From Bremia lactucae (taxonomy: Eukaryota; Oomycota; Peronosporomycetes; Peronosporales; Peronosporaceae), in the NCBI RefSeq assembly GCF_004359215.1, contig NC_090625.1, forward strand, positions 1,653,656-1,678,227: a stretch of 24,572 nucleotides of DNA. The letters run 5' to 3'. Position numbers and translations under genes: made by a program. The notes beneath the pieces are model-generated. The model had not been told where the DNA came from, made no database searches, and saw nothing but the letters and a program-made list of their open reading frames with translations. Within the stretch, counting starts at the first letter, position 1. Each line of letters begins with the position of its first letter. Of the stretch, positions 1-9,318 are shown one piece after another.

Positions 1-125
1 CGGAGGTGACGACTGAGACGACCGTAGTGAGGGACGTTGTGGCTGATGAGATGACGGAGGTGACGACGGTCGAGACGATCGATAATGACGGAGAACGACG
101 ATGACGAGACTACATTGGTGACTGA

Positions 126-2102
126 AGTGAACTCTTAATTCGCACCGAAGATGAGCGCGGTGAAGACTGTTTACCCGTTGCTGTAGTAACGACTGATGTT
201 TACCGCTCGACGGATGTAAATGGCAGCATTATCACGAAGACGATTCGCACAACCGTTCGAAAGGTCACCAACTCTCGCGGTGCAACTAAATGTATCACTG
301 AGAAGAAGACGACGACGGTGAAAGAGGTGCTAGGTGGTGAGACGAGCACGACAGTGGAGACATTAACCTGTGAAGAAATGGATGATGACGGCAGTACGAG
401 CAAGACGACGACTAACATGGCTGTATCCGAGGGAACTCTTATTAGTTCGTCGACCGAAGATGTGTCCGGTAAAGACGGTTTACCCGTTGCTGTAGCAACG
501 ACTGATGTTTACCGCTCGACGGATGCAAATGGCAGCATTATCACGAAGACGATTCGCACAACCGTTCGAAAGGTCACCAACTCTCGCGGTGCAACTAAAT
601 GTATCACTGAGAAGAAGACGACGACGGTGAAAGAGGTGCTGGGTGGTGAGTCGAGCACGACAGTGGAGACATTGACCAGTGAAGAAATGGATGATGACGG
701 CAGTACGAGCAAGACGACGACTAACATGGCTGTATCCGAGGGAACTCTTATTAGTTCGTCGACCGAAGATGTGTCCGGTAAAGACGGTTTACCCGTTGCT
801 GTAGCAACGACTGATGTTTATCGCTCGACAGATGCAAATGGTAACATTATCACGAAGACCATTCGCACAACTATTCGAAAGGTCACGAACCCTCACGGTG
901 CAGTAAAATATATTACTGAAAAGAAGACGACGATGAAAGAGGTGATAGGCGGTGGGAATAGCACGTCTGTTGATTTGGTGACTAAAGACGTGACGACTGT
1001 GATGCCGAACAAGCGAACTCAAGCAAGTTATGGTAATACAATTTCGGTTCATGTATCAGAGCTGAACCGTAATTCTGGTGTAAATGCTGCTGAGCGCACT
1101 GGAAAAGGCTCTGCATGGTGGAATATTAAGCGTCGGCGTCTTGTTAAGACGTGGCTTCCTCAGTTCGTATCATACGTACAGCGTCGTGGTCGTAGCTTGT
1201 CAAAGGCCATGCCTAGAAAAGAATTGCTCAATTTCGCTCGTGACTTCTGTGATCTGAACTTTTCAAGTTTTGAAAATGGTTTCTTTTCCTCTGGTACGTA
1301 TGAAGAAAAGCACGCTACATGGATAATTGCGCGTTCGTTGTCTTTTCACTACCCCGGTGTTGCTGTTCAGCAATTGGGTCTTGGTGTTGGAAAATTCAAG
1401 CGAACGCTGGTAATTGACGAGGTTTGCCGCTCTCGCAATGACGAAAGCGGTGCCTCATTCGTTGAGATGGAGTTTATACTGTCAGCGCTACAAGTTGTTC
1501 CCAAGAAGTGTGCATATTACGAAGATGTAATGATTCTTGAAAGCGGAGAGGTGCTTTTTCATGGAAATGGTGAGTCACTCATCGTATACTTTCAAGAGCT
1601 CGGGTTTGTGTGCCCTTCGGATGTAAATATGCCCAATTACCTGCTTAATTTGAACCAGCAGCAGCAAATTCAACATCAAGTCACTATGATTCAAGGATTT
1701 AACAACCAGCGCCAACTGCGCCGTAGCCGCATGTTTTGTGGAATAATGAATTTTTCGGATGATATAATGCTAATTACTGGAGGTCCTGGCGCTGGCGCTC
1801 CATCACGGGCAAGTACTCCTATCGGTAGCCCTGTGCAAAGCGCCTCAACGGCTAGACTGGGCACATCGTCCTCGCCCTTTCAACGTAGACTGAAGACCGG
1901 GTCTTTTTCTCGCTCACCGCTAAAATCGCCGCAAAGGTCACCGCAAAGAGCCGCAATGGCCTCAGTGTCGCCTCAATCGAGCACTATGATCAAAAGCTTA
2001 AAAATTAGCGCGTATTTGGCTCCGGGTTCAAAAACTTCTCAAGCAGGTGGAAATACCGACTTTGCTGCCATTTTGGAGAAAAAATCTACGAAGCTTGATT
2101 AG
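126..2102 (+). CDS. Repeat-bearing hypothetical protein, 5' end broken or partial
   Basis: One frame is open from 126 to the TAG at 2100-2102; the first in-frame ATG is at 378. In order it holds: 103-residue Thr/Val-rich repeats (to about nt 1000), an unrecognised basic segment rich in Arg/Lys/Trp (about 1080-1390), a stretch resembling the end of an ABCG/PDR nucleotide-binding domain (about 1404-1656), a Gln-rich patch, and a Ser/Pro/Lys tail with several SPxK/SPQR motifs (about 1780-2000). There is no signal peptide or clear membrane helix. Upstream (1-125) a diverged further repeat copy is in the same frame but is cut by TGA at 102 and 123 and has small indels, so the true start is either lost or in an upstream exon outside the window. 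It is the only reading frame here that does not look like retrotransposon. Function is unknown. It could be a chimera made by rearrangement, or an exon of a longer protein. Confidence 0.6.
   Translation, partial: SELLIRTEDERGEDCLPVAVVTTDVYRSTDVNGSIITKTIRTTVRKVTNSRGATKCITEKKTTTVKEVLGGETSTTVETLTCEEMDDDGSTSKTTTNMAVSEGTLISSSTEDVSGKDGLPVAVATTDVYRSTDANGSIITKTIRTTVRKVTNSRGATKCITEKKTTTVKEVLGGESSTTVETLTSEEMDDDGSTSKTTTNMAVSEGTLISSSTEDVSGKDGLPVAVATTDVYRSTDANGNIITKTIRTTIRKVTNPHGAVKYITEKKTTMKEVIGGGNSTSVDLVTKDVTTVMPNKRTQASYGNTISVHVSELNRNSGVNAAERTGKGSAWWNIKRRRLVKTWLPQFVSYVQRRGRSLSKAMPRKELLNFARDFCDLNFSSFENGFFSSGTYEEKHATWIIARSLSFHYPGVAVQQLGLGVGKFKRTLVIDEVCRSRNDESGASFVEMEFILSALQVVPKKCAYYEDVMILESGEVLFHGNGESLIVYFQELGFVCPSDVNMPNYLLNLNQQQQIQHQVTMIQGFNNQRQLRRSRMFCGIMNFSDDIMLITGGPGAGAPSRASTPIGSPVQSASTARLGTSSSPFQRRLKTGSFSRSPLKSPQRSPQRAAMASVSPQSSTMIKSLKISAYLAPGSKTSQAGGNTDFAAILEKKSTKLD
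191..1000 (+). repeat. 309-bp in-frame tandem repeat (2 near-identical full copies, a partial third, a degenerate 5' copy)
   Basis: The same landmark (gactgatgtt) recurs at 191, 500 and 809, giving a period of exactly 309 bp or 103 codons, so the frame is kept. Copies 191-499 and 500-808 differ at only a handful of bases; the copy from 809 is more diverged and fades into unique sequence after about 1000. A degenerate copy with indels lies upstream in 1-190. The encoded repeat alternates short Thr/Val-rich runs (TKTIRTTVRKVT, EKKTTTVKEV) with acidic and Ser-rich linkers, a pattern compatible with beta-rich modules. No known family recognised. Confidence 0.9.
1404..1656 (+). other. Segment resembling the C-terminal part of an ABCG/PDR nucleotide-binding domain
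   Basis: Inside the 126-2102 frame the peptide LVIDEV is followed by ILSALQVVPKKCAYYEDVMI, then ESGEVLFHG, YFQELGFVCPSD and NYLLNL. In fungal, plant and oomycete PDR-type (ABCG) transporters the corresponding order is Walker B (LLxDE), a VVISLLQP-like strand, a FDDVMILxxG strand, YHG, YFExLGFxCP and a DFLLDL-type end, so the order and spacing match. Walker A and the LSGGQ signature are not seen upstream, and no transmembrane domain follows, so it cannot be a working transporter. Resemblance is by eye. Confidence 0.5.
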
Positions 2103-2530
2103 TATCATATACCACATGCCAAAAATGCGCCAGTTGACTGCATTTTCAAACTAGGACGATACGACACTGGTGATTAATTATCAAGACGTTATGGCCTTAT
2201 GCTCTGATCTGCAGATCACACTCGTGTCAGTCAGTCTAAGATCGACTTTTTGTATCTACGAGAAAATCACGAAAGAGGCTACAATATTTGAGCTTCTTAG
2301 GAGTGTTCATTAACATGGCATCGCATACTTAAATAAGACGCTGCTTCATCTGAATGTGAGCAAGTAGCATTGCTGTTATTTTACCAGGTACATATCGTTA
2401 GCACCGTTGATATTATAATGTTTAATTTCGCACCTCGTAATCTAGCAATGCAATTTACATACGCCCGAAAATTGTTCAATGCTGATAAACCAAATTTGTT
2501 ACATATATAACGTTTCGCCTATTTATTCGT
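2103..2530. other. Intergenic, AT-rich, no gene seen
   Basis: The stretch between the stop of the repeat protein and the 5' LTR of element A shows stops in every frame and no recognisable element. It may hold the 3' UTR and terminator of the upstream gene, but no motif fixes this. Confidence 0.5.
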
Positions 2531-3003
2531 TGTATGGGGGAAACCGTTGTTGTGGTACATTTACTTTATGGGTAAAATACCTTTTTATTTTATTCTAAAA
2601 TAGTTAATTACTAAAATCCATTTATTCTGGGTAACGAATGGGCTACTCGCCAGATATAGATCTGGCGGCCGAAATCTATTTTTAAGTTAGCTAGGGTAAG
2701 GTTGTAGATTAAATTACTAAATAAAGTGCAGTTCCCTTTTGATTTTAAAGCGTCTAGTGCCTTCCTAAGGCTTTCGCATTGATCTGTGAGACATAGAAGC
2801 CTTTCTAAAGTACATACTCTCGGGCACAAGTTGCCACTTGGTTCTACGAATTCCTGAATCCTTAAATTGGATTCATAAAGCTTTAATAGCTTGTACGATC
2901 CCTGAGTTGTCAACTCATTAGTTCTATAGAACTAAGAGACTCTCTACGTCTAACAGTCTTCCTCTGTCTTTAGGAGCGAGGTAGCTCTCGTAGAAAATGT
3001 ACG
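2531..3003 (+). repeat. 5' LTR of element A
   Basis: Starts TGTATGGGGG and aligns along its length with 9319-9806, sharing for example GGGTAACGAATGGGCTACTC and GCGTCTAxTGCCTTCCTAAG. A block of roughly 15 bp near the start of the 3' copy (after TGTAATGGGG) is missing here. The end is set at ...TGTACG, just before a 2-nt spacer and TGGT, by analogy with element B, where the LTR ends in TTACA before CCTGGTAGC. Confidence 0.85.
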
Positions 3004-3119
3004 CCTGGTCTTCATATGACGAAGCCTTCACTGAAATAGAAGAGTTTTTAGAACTTTCAGAGGCGCAACGCACAGCATATGACAAGCATAAAACTTTGTT
3101 TGGGCTTGAGCATGTATAG
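2997..3119 (+). pseudogene. Possible gag N-terminus of element A, starting inside the LTR edge
   Basis: An ATG at 2997, at the very end of the LTR, opens a 40-codon frame through the PBS region ending at TAG 3117-3119. It encodes an acidic, helix-prone peptide (EEFLELSEAQRTAYDKHKTL) followed within 30 nt, in another frame, by the clear gag domain. It may be the original gag start separated by a frameshift and stop. A chance frame of this length cannot be excluded. Confidence 0.4.
3004..3021 (+). other. Primer-binding-site position of element A (degenerate)
   Basis: CC then TGGTCTTC follow the LTR end. TGG is the required complement of a tRNA CCA end. The same position in element B reads TGGTAGC, the complement of the initiator-Met tRNA 3' end. 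Beyond TGGT the match to that tRNA is lost here. Confidence 0.5.
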
Positions 3120-3145
3120 GTCATTGTACCCAGGGACCAGAGGTC

Positions 3146-3799
3146 GTGCATGCAAGGCGTGAAGCCTACATGCGATACGAATCCCCCCTGATCGACCAGG
3201 TTCAAGATCACCTTGCGGCATCTATGCCAACTCGGTACATTTCTGTAGCTGATTCAGAGCCTAAGGCTCGCCCTCTAATTGTAAATGATAAGATTTTTGA
3301 GGGAGAAGAGGTTAAAACCTCCCTTTTTTGGATTAAGCAGATGGAGATGTCCATCGACTCCGCCTTGTTCTTAGCAGAACGGCAAAAGGTGGCAATGGCC
3401 ATTTCCAAACTCGGAGGTAGAGCGATGGAGTGGGCACTATTGTGCAGTACGTCCATAAACGGCGCTTTTCCCTCATGGGATTCACTGAAAGAGCAAATGA
3501 CCAGCATGTTTGCACCGCCTTATCAGACTTTTCGCAGGCGAGCACGGCTCATAGCGACTCGACAGGGAAAACGAACCCTAGGGGACTGTATCCAGGAGTT
3601 AAGAACATTCATTGCGTATTTGCATCAAGACCCGGTGCAAGAAGCAATTGTCGTAACAGTTTTAATGGGGGGTCTCAGTGAGGGCGTTGCCAGGAATTAA
3701 TTAATACGATTCCATCCTGCTACTTTCGAGGAGGTTGTTGCCATAGCGCTACGCGCTGAGTTCGACTTTAAGTCTGCTCGTGTCAGCACGCCTGTTTAA
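3146..3799 (+). pseudogene. Gag (capsid-like retrotransposon gag domain) of element A
   Basis: Retrotransposon gag domain that would build the virus-like particle. Visible blocks: FEGEEVKTSLFWIKQMEMSI, then VAMAISKLGGRAMEWAL, FPSWDSLKEQMTSMFAPP, RRARLIATRQGKRTLGDCIQ and ELRTFIAYL, the usual order for this family. The main frame stops at TAA 3698-3700, but the same frame resumes at once with RFHPATFEEVVAIALRAEFD, the expected continuation, up to TAA near 3799. One premature stop therefore splits gag. The first in-frame ATG of the main block is at 3170; upstream the frame is closed at 3107. A Cys-rich remnant near 3918 (RCFKCGSTK) may be what is left of the nucleocapsid zinc-binding segment. 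Confidence 0.85.
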
Positions 3800-4199
3800 C
3801 GTACAAACTCCTCGAGCACATAGATGCCGTCTAATAGACGGAACCCATGTATCTAAGCCTCGTTGGGGAAGAAGAAGAGGCACTTCAAGCTGTGAAATAG
3901 CATTTGAACATCCGTAGATGTTTAAGTGTGGAAGCACAAAAATTTACGTCCGGCCTGAATACTCGTAATGCTCAAAAGAGCACCAATCTCGACCTATACC
4001 TGAAATCTGGTACGGTGCGGGAAAACGTCGATACCCAGTACGTGGTGGGCGCCCTACTAGGAAAGACCTAGTCGTTGTTGAATCTCTACGAGCTGAGAGT
4101 GAATAGGATCTAGCCCCATTAGCTTGGTGCGTAATGGCACGGGGCGTGAGTACAAGCCTCGCTTGTTAGTCGCTCAAGCGACTTTGATGGCTTTGATAA

Positions 4200-4476
4200 G
4201 ACTCAGGAGCGTCTTGCAATTATGCTCGACGTCTTTCCCTTAAGGAATATCAGCAATACGTTGAGGCGCTTGAAAGTGATACAATCACTGTTCGCTTAGC
4301 GACTGGGACTCGTGTCACTGTTTCTAAAGTTCCATTGAACTGAGGCATAAAGTTTCTGGACTTTGACAGTATGAAACGCTGTCTCGTCCTTGATTTGGAT
4401 TTGATATATGATCTCTTCCTTGCCTGGGTTGAACGCTACGAGCAATGTATCGATTGGTGGTCTAAGACCTTAGGCC
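4200..4476 (+). pseudogene. Aspartic protease (retropepsin-like) domain of element A pol
   Basis: The catalytic triplet is intact: GACTCAGGA at 4200 gives DSGAS followed by CNYARRLSL. The frame continues with DTITVRLATGTRVTV, an in-frame TGA after KVPLN, then IKFLDFDSMKRCLVLDLD and YDLFLAWVERYEQCIDWW, matching the flap and C-terminal strand order of gypsy proteases. Just upstream of the Asp the frame has stops (TGATGG, TGATAA) where LLV is expected. It would cleave Gag-Pol into mature proteins if expressed. The domain is broken by at least one nonsense change. Confidence 0.8.
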
Positions 4477-4509
4477 ACGTGCAATGTTGCTAGCAAAGTT
4501 TTGGAGAGT

Positions 4510-5385
4510 AAGAACCCACCGTTGCTAGGCAACAAGAGCGCTATTGGCGTGGATCAATAACAGTATCTGTCAGTATTAGACAATTGGTTTGACTTATTAA
4601 ATTCAATTTTAAAAGCATGAACTCTAAGCCCGACATAAAAAAAGGAGGTGAAACGGCACGTACTCCGTCGAGAGCTTTCGTGTTAATGACGATTCACTGA
4701 ATGCTGAAAGTATTGTAGGCCTAAGACCCAGTCATCAAGGGTGTAATATCCCTGACACACGTGGAGTGGCACGTCTAAGTCCACCGAGTGTGGTCGGCCG
4801 AGGTGGCACCATACTGAGTGTCAGTAGTGACACTATTGGCGGTTCGCCACGGCATTTCGGGTCAAATTCTTCTAATGCACGTGAAGTGACACGTAACAAA
4901 GGTTGCTGGATAAGAAAGTTGAGTTAGATAACTCCTTGCCGGATGTCGTATTAGACACCATGTCTATTATAGAACCAATAAAGGCTGAAAAATTCGGGGA
5001 CGTGAAAATCCCGGCCTCTACGAGGTGTATTGTCTCTACTCCAAGACGGGGGAGACGCGAAGTGTTTATACCCGCAAAAAGTGATACGAGTGAGCAATTA
5101 CACTCGCTCGTAAATGGTGTGACCAGTAAAATTGAGGGAGAAGTTTGCCTTGCGGCAATCCTTTCGGTACATGCTCTTTTAGAGCTAGATGAAATGTCTA
5201 TTGATGAGTGCGGCCGAGCCTTAAAGGCTGGCCACTTATCTGAGATGGTGGTCATTCGACCAACGATTGAGTTAAACTCATCGTCACTTCTGGACGAAGC
5301 TTTCCTGGATGACACAAAAGCTGCACTTAGTGCGCGGAGTGGGTCATCGACCCTTAAAGATCCTACGGATTCATTTATTTCTTGA
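4510..5385 (+). pseudogene. Pol linker between protease and reverse transcriptase, element A
   Basis: Frames broken by stops up to about 4900, then a clean 160-codon stretch to TGA 5383-5385. It carries [20 protein letters not shown], then [19 protein letters not shown] and [16 protein letters not shown]. The equivalent position before RT in elements B and C reads SSSSMDE and SSSTMDE, so the Ser-rich (M/L)DE motif is a shared landmark of this pol linker. No catalytic residues expected. Confidence 0.7.
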
Positions 5386-6180
5386 TTAAGAAATTTCAAG
5401 ATGTGGTATATACCATCCACCGTCTGTTTTACCCCCGGATAGAGGGGTCTGTCATGAAATTGACTTAGTTCCTGGAACCAAATACTGTGTCACACGATAG
5501 TAGCCTTTACCATAGAAACAGTGTGACGTCATTGAAAGTTCTTCCGTGCTAAACACGAGGCTGGAATGGTACCATAGAACGAACCTCCCATTCGACACCG
5601 ACATTTTATGTCAAAAGGACAATGGTAAATGGCGCTTTGTACATGCTTATAATAAGCCTAATGCTGCCACTATACTAGCACAAACCCCTATTCCTAGAAA
5701 GGATGTTCTATGGTGGTATGTGCAATGTACAGTGTACTTGATTTAGTTGATGGTTACTACCAACTGTTCATGCGAGCTAGCGATATCCCGCTTACAGCGG
5801 TTAGCACCCAAGCGGTATGCTATGGGAGTGGTTGGTTATGCCACAAGGGCTATCCACCGCCCCGACAACATTTAATCGTCTAGTGACGCAAAAGTTCCGC
5901 TCTCATTAAGGTTATTGCTCGTACTTATTCTGATGACATTTTCGTCCAAAGTCGTGCAGAGCAGGGTCGCTCGGATATGGACAAACATTTAGACCATTTG
6001 CGAGCAGTGCCCCAGTGTATGCGCACAAATAAATTGTATGCCAATGCATCTGAATGCATTTTTGGTGCAGAAGAAAATCCTTTCTTAGGATGTTTCATTG
6101 GGAAGCGTGGCGTTAGAGCGGATCCTGCTATGGTAAAAGCCATAGTAGATTGGCTGATTCTAAAAACAAAAAGATTTTCG
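5386..6180 (+). pseudogene. Reverse transcriptase domain of element A pol
   Basis: Pieces in changing frames: FQDVV at the start, KDNGKWRFVHAYNKPNAATI (fingers), TPIPRKDVL, then DLVDGYYQLFMRASDIPLTA carrying the first catalytic Asp. A frameshift follows at the position of the conserved MPQGL. The active-site box reads YSDDIF near 5929, so both Asp remain but the middle residue, usually hydrophobic, is Ser. The thumb/connection follows (LDHLRAVPQCMRTNKLYANA, FLGCFIGKRGVRADPAMVKA) to TAA near 6181. Multiple frameshifts make it non-functional. Confidence 0.85.
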
Positions 6181-6787
6181 TAAGTGGATGGGTCTTGCCA
6201 ATTATTAATACAAATATAGCGAGAATCACGCTGATATGACTAGGCGATTATCGAATCTCCTTTAAAGGATACAGAATGGTGCTGGACTTGCACAGAACAA
6301 AATGCTTTTCAAGCAGTTGAGGATAGTCTTATCCATGCCCCGATTCGGCACTGCTGAATCCAAATTGACTTTCAGTATCTTCTGTGGCGCTTCGGATTTC
6401 GCCATTGGCAGTGCTCTGTTACAAATAGATGCTGATGGGCGTGAACGTGTTAATGCGTTCGAATCTAGACAGCTTAAATCTGCGGAAAAGAACTACCCAG
6501 TTGATGACAAAGAGTTACTTGCTACGAAGTATGCTCTCGTCAAATTCAGAGATCATCTGCTCGGCTCTAAGCCGTTTGTGATTTATACAGATCACGCGTC
6601 ATTACGCACGGGGACTAAGTCGCCCCATCTCTCACAGAGAATGGCCCGATGGCTATCCTTTTTCGCCGAGTACAACTTCGAGGTGACGTATAAGCCTGGC
6701 AAGCAGAATGCTTTGGCCGATGCGTTATTACGCAGGCCGGATTATGAGCTCTCTCATGTAACGACTATCGTGTCGCCTATTCCATAA
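6181..6787 (+). pseudogene. RNase H domain of element A pol
   Basis: Starts with the degenerate RKWMGLANY-type connection, then a clean frame from about 6302. The first catalytic carboxylate is lost: the motif reads FCGASDFAIGSAL where CDASDFAIG is usual (Asp to Gly). The others are present: DDKELLA (Glu), YTDHASL (Asp) and NALADAL (Asp). The end is LLRRPDYELSHVTT. This domain normally degrades the RNA strand during reverse transcription. Loss of the first Asp should abolish activity. Confidence 0.85.
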
Positions 6788-6841
6788 TCAATCCGTTCGG
6801 CTTACGCCAAGGATGAACAGTGTGTAGCTCTGCTACGAGCT

Positions 6842-8308
6842 TTGAAGAGCTCGAATTCAGGAATTACATTACCGGCACGTTTGCGTGCAAGGTTACATCG
6901 ATTTTCTATCGATAACAACCTATTGCTTGATGGCACAGACATCGCGGACCCTCCGCGTGTCGTTGCTCCTCACGATGAGGATTTGAAGTACCGAATCCTC
7001 TATGAGGCACATGATACTGTCCTTGGTGGTAATTTCGGTATCGACAAAACCTTCGGCTCTGTAAGCCAGATTTATTGGTGGCCTAAACTTTATAATTAGG
7101 TCAGCAAATACGTTTGCACTACGAAACTTGCCAACGGGTAAAACCCTCGGCGCAGGCTGCTGCGCCATTAAAAAGTCTGCCCGTACCCATAGCGTGTTGT
7201 GAGTCCATTAGTATGGATTTTGTTTTCGGTCTCCCGAAAGATTCAGCCGGTAAATCCGGCAGAGTGGTCTTTGTTGACCGAATGAGCAAATTGGCTCACT
7301 AAGCGGCCGTGCCGGATTCCATTGATGGTGAAGGTTCAGCAAGGCTGTTTATCGATCGCGTGTTTCGACAACACGGTTTGCAGTGGCAATTTTCTCTGTT
7401 CAGGACCCCCGTTTCACGAGTAAGTTCTGGAAATCAATTTGCGGAAAGCTTGGCACCAGATTTAACATGTCCACTGCGGACCATTCGCAGACCGATGGTC
7501 AAACTGAACGTGTCAGTCGCGTCATTGGAGACATTTTACGCAGTGATGCGTTCAGACACCAAAGCGCTGGAGCTCAATGCTCCCAGTAGTGGAATTTGCG
7601 TTATATATCATTGTCCATACCTCTACAGGCTACACTCAGTTCTATGTCAACAGTCTCACGCATCCACGCGTTCCGTTAACGATACCACTGCGTGGCTCAG
7701 GGCTTTGTGGGAAAGAATTAGCCGATCGGCTTGTGATATCAGCCCTGTTATCTTTTGAAAACAAGTAAGCGATTTTCTCGCGAACCGATTTAGTTTCTTA
7801 AGCCATGTACATAACACGATCGCTGATAGCCAAGACAAACAAAAAGAACAAGCAGATGCCAAAGGCAGAAGCTGTATTGATTTTTATGTGGCCGGAGACC
7901 GAGTTATACTAAGCGCTAAAATTCTCCCTACTGACTTGATTTCCGCGGTCTTTAAGACCGAATTTCGCGCGCTTTATAGGACCATTTACGGTCATGGCCA
8001 AACAGGGCCTAGCTTACACGCTTATCTTTCCTAGCAAGCTGGGTACACACCCAGTGTTTTACGTTGGCTTGCTTCTGCCATATCGGGACTCTTCCCATGT
8101 GGATTTGAAGGCACTTGCGCCGAGACAAGCGGTCGTGCCGCAGACTGCCGCATCCTCACCAGGATGTCCAGCTGGCGCTCTAAATGTGGATGCTGACGCT
8201 CCAGCATCAAAAGACGGTATTGAACCGCCTCAAATGAGCTCTCAACCCGGGAAAGGCTCTCACGAAGAAGTTGTACCTCGTGCTTTAAAGGATCAAATGC
8301 TTCCGTAG
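6842..8308 (+). pseudogene. Integrase of element A pol: zinc domain, DDE core and GPF C-terminal domain
   Basis: The H2C2 zinc domain is damaged: EAHDTVLGGNFG has Asn for the second His, and HYETCQRV has Tyr for the first Cys. The core shows SISMDFVFGLP (first Asp), then FSVQDPRFTS, where the usual SDRDPRF catalytic Asp is Val, and STADHSQTDGQTERVSR with the Glu kept. Frames change around 7370, 7580 and 7765. The C-terminal domain has FIGPFTVMAKQGLAYTL from about 7970 (GPY/F motif) and LGTHPVFYVGLLLPYRD. A Pro/Ala/Ser-rich linker ends at TAG 8306-8308. This enzyme normally inserts the cDNA; this copy lacks one catalytic Asp. Confidence 0.88.
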
Positions 8309-8442
8309 AGATTTCGGCTCCCTCTCGCGCTGCTTGATGCGTGAGGGAACCTTCAGTTTTACGTGGAAAGACTTTCAAAGCGACGTCGTCGTAAGGCCCA
8401 ATACCAGTATGGTGTAAAGTAGCTGGGGTACGCCTATTTTAA
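8309..8442 (+). pseudogene. Chromodomain remnant at the pol C-terminus, element A
   Basis: In the frame around 8315-8435 the peptide reads LPLALLDA, stop (TGA), GNLQFYVERLSKRRRRKAQY, then QYGVK, stop, LGYAY. This is the order of a retroelement chromodomain (FxVERIL...RRRxxxxYLVKWxGY). The conserved Trp of VKWxGY is replaced by TAG. After LGYAY the similarity stops at about 8440, exactly where the antisense frame ends. Such domains steer integration towards particular chromatin marks. Confidence 0.75.
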
Positions 8443-9074
8443 ATTGAGAGTTTGAGATACCTCATCGGCAAGATTCCCCGTACGCCGTTGACGCTTTTGA
8501 GCGCCAAGCTCAGGGTCAACTGGCGTCAAATGACGCTTCTCAACACTAGAATCTCTGATATTCCAAATATTACGAAGGCGGCGGGCCCGATGGACCCAGT
8601 TCTCAAATGAGACTTCGTTTTTTACTTCTTGTTCCGTTTGGAAACAAAAAACGATCGGAAAATTCCTCATTGAGGTCACCGAAGCCCCACGGGCTTGATC
8701 ACGTAAATTTGTCAGATACTTACCTCGTGTCATTACCTTTGGGGTAAGATTTCGCTCATGAAGAGCGTCGCAAGCAGCGATCTTCTCAGGCGTCCTCGCC
8801 GGGTCACCAGAGGTCCAGATGCCCAAACTGTGACCCGCGATCTCTATAGGACGCTCTTCCGCACTTAGCGGATTGAAAGTATATTCACTATGAGCTTTAG
8901 CTTACGCGATCTCGGAAGCTCGACGACGAGCTTGTTTTGTATGAGGATTACCCGCTCTTGCTCTTCATCGAGCGGATTCGTGATGATGTTGGACTCAGGG
9001 TCCTGTGCCCTGCTCAATGCAGTTAAGACATCAGTGGAAGCACGTTCTAGGGACGGATACGGGCCTGCCGACAT
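8434..9074 (-). pseudogene. Antisense ORF between pol and 3' LTR of element A, unknown function
   Basis: Read on the minus strand from ATG at 9074: 60-odd codons (with ERASTDVLTALSRAQDPE and DEEQERVILIQNKL), then a single frameshift near 8875 leads into an open frame that runs to the TAA at 8434 (AHSEYTFNPLSAEERPIEIA, GIWTSGDPARTPEKIAACDA, YLTNLRDQARGA, NFPIVFCFQTEQEV, SFENWVHRARRLRNIW, VEKRHLTPVDPELG). The plus strand of the same interval is full of stops. Composition and helix-strand pattern look like a real soluble protein of about 210 residues. No domain recognised. From memory only, it resembles a hypothetical protein type that recurs in Phytophthora-like genomes. It lies entirely between the chromodomain and the PPT/LTR, so it travels with the element. 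Confidence 0.6.
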
Positions 9075-9309
9075 TCACCCGGAGGAGGAGGCGTTTAAGA
9101 ACGACGCTCTTGCTCCTAATCCTCTGATGGAGTGTGACTCCCAAAGTCCACTATTCCCTCATCGTCGAGGAAAGCGCTAAGAGTCTGTGATACACGCTTG
9201 ATTGTCATGACACAAAGGAAAGAAATACACAACCGAACGGTTAGCTGTTTAGGTTCCAACCTCAAGAGAAATTGAAGCGAATGTTGTCACTCGGTGTGAA
9301 CAGTCTGAT

Positions 9310-9318
9310 GAGGGAGGG
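9310..9318 (+). other. Polypurine tract of element A
   Basis: GAGGGAGGG sits directly before the TGTAATGGGG start of the 3' LTR, the position where the plus-strand DNA primer is made. The stretch from 9181 to here holds no gene. Confidence 0.75.

Noticed and set aside
191..1000. 309-bp repeats considered as a CRISPR array or satellite
   Set aside because: The unit is 309 bp, fully coding and in frame, without short direct repeats and spacers.
2611..3211. Two minus-strand frames near the first LTR
   Set aside because: They are antisense to the LTR and to gag of element A and lack any pattern of their own.
8031..8378. Minus-strand frame with a heptad-like, coiled-coil-looking peptide
   Set aside because: It is the exact antisense of the integrase C-terminal and chromodomain coding sequence of element A, which explains the plus strand fully.
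8890..9180. 96-codon plus-strand frame before the 3' LTR of element A, considered as an env-like ORF
   Set aside because: No signal peptide or membrane helix, and the minus strand of most of the interval carries the more protein-like antisense frame.
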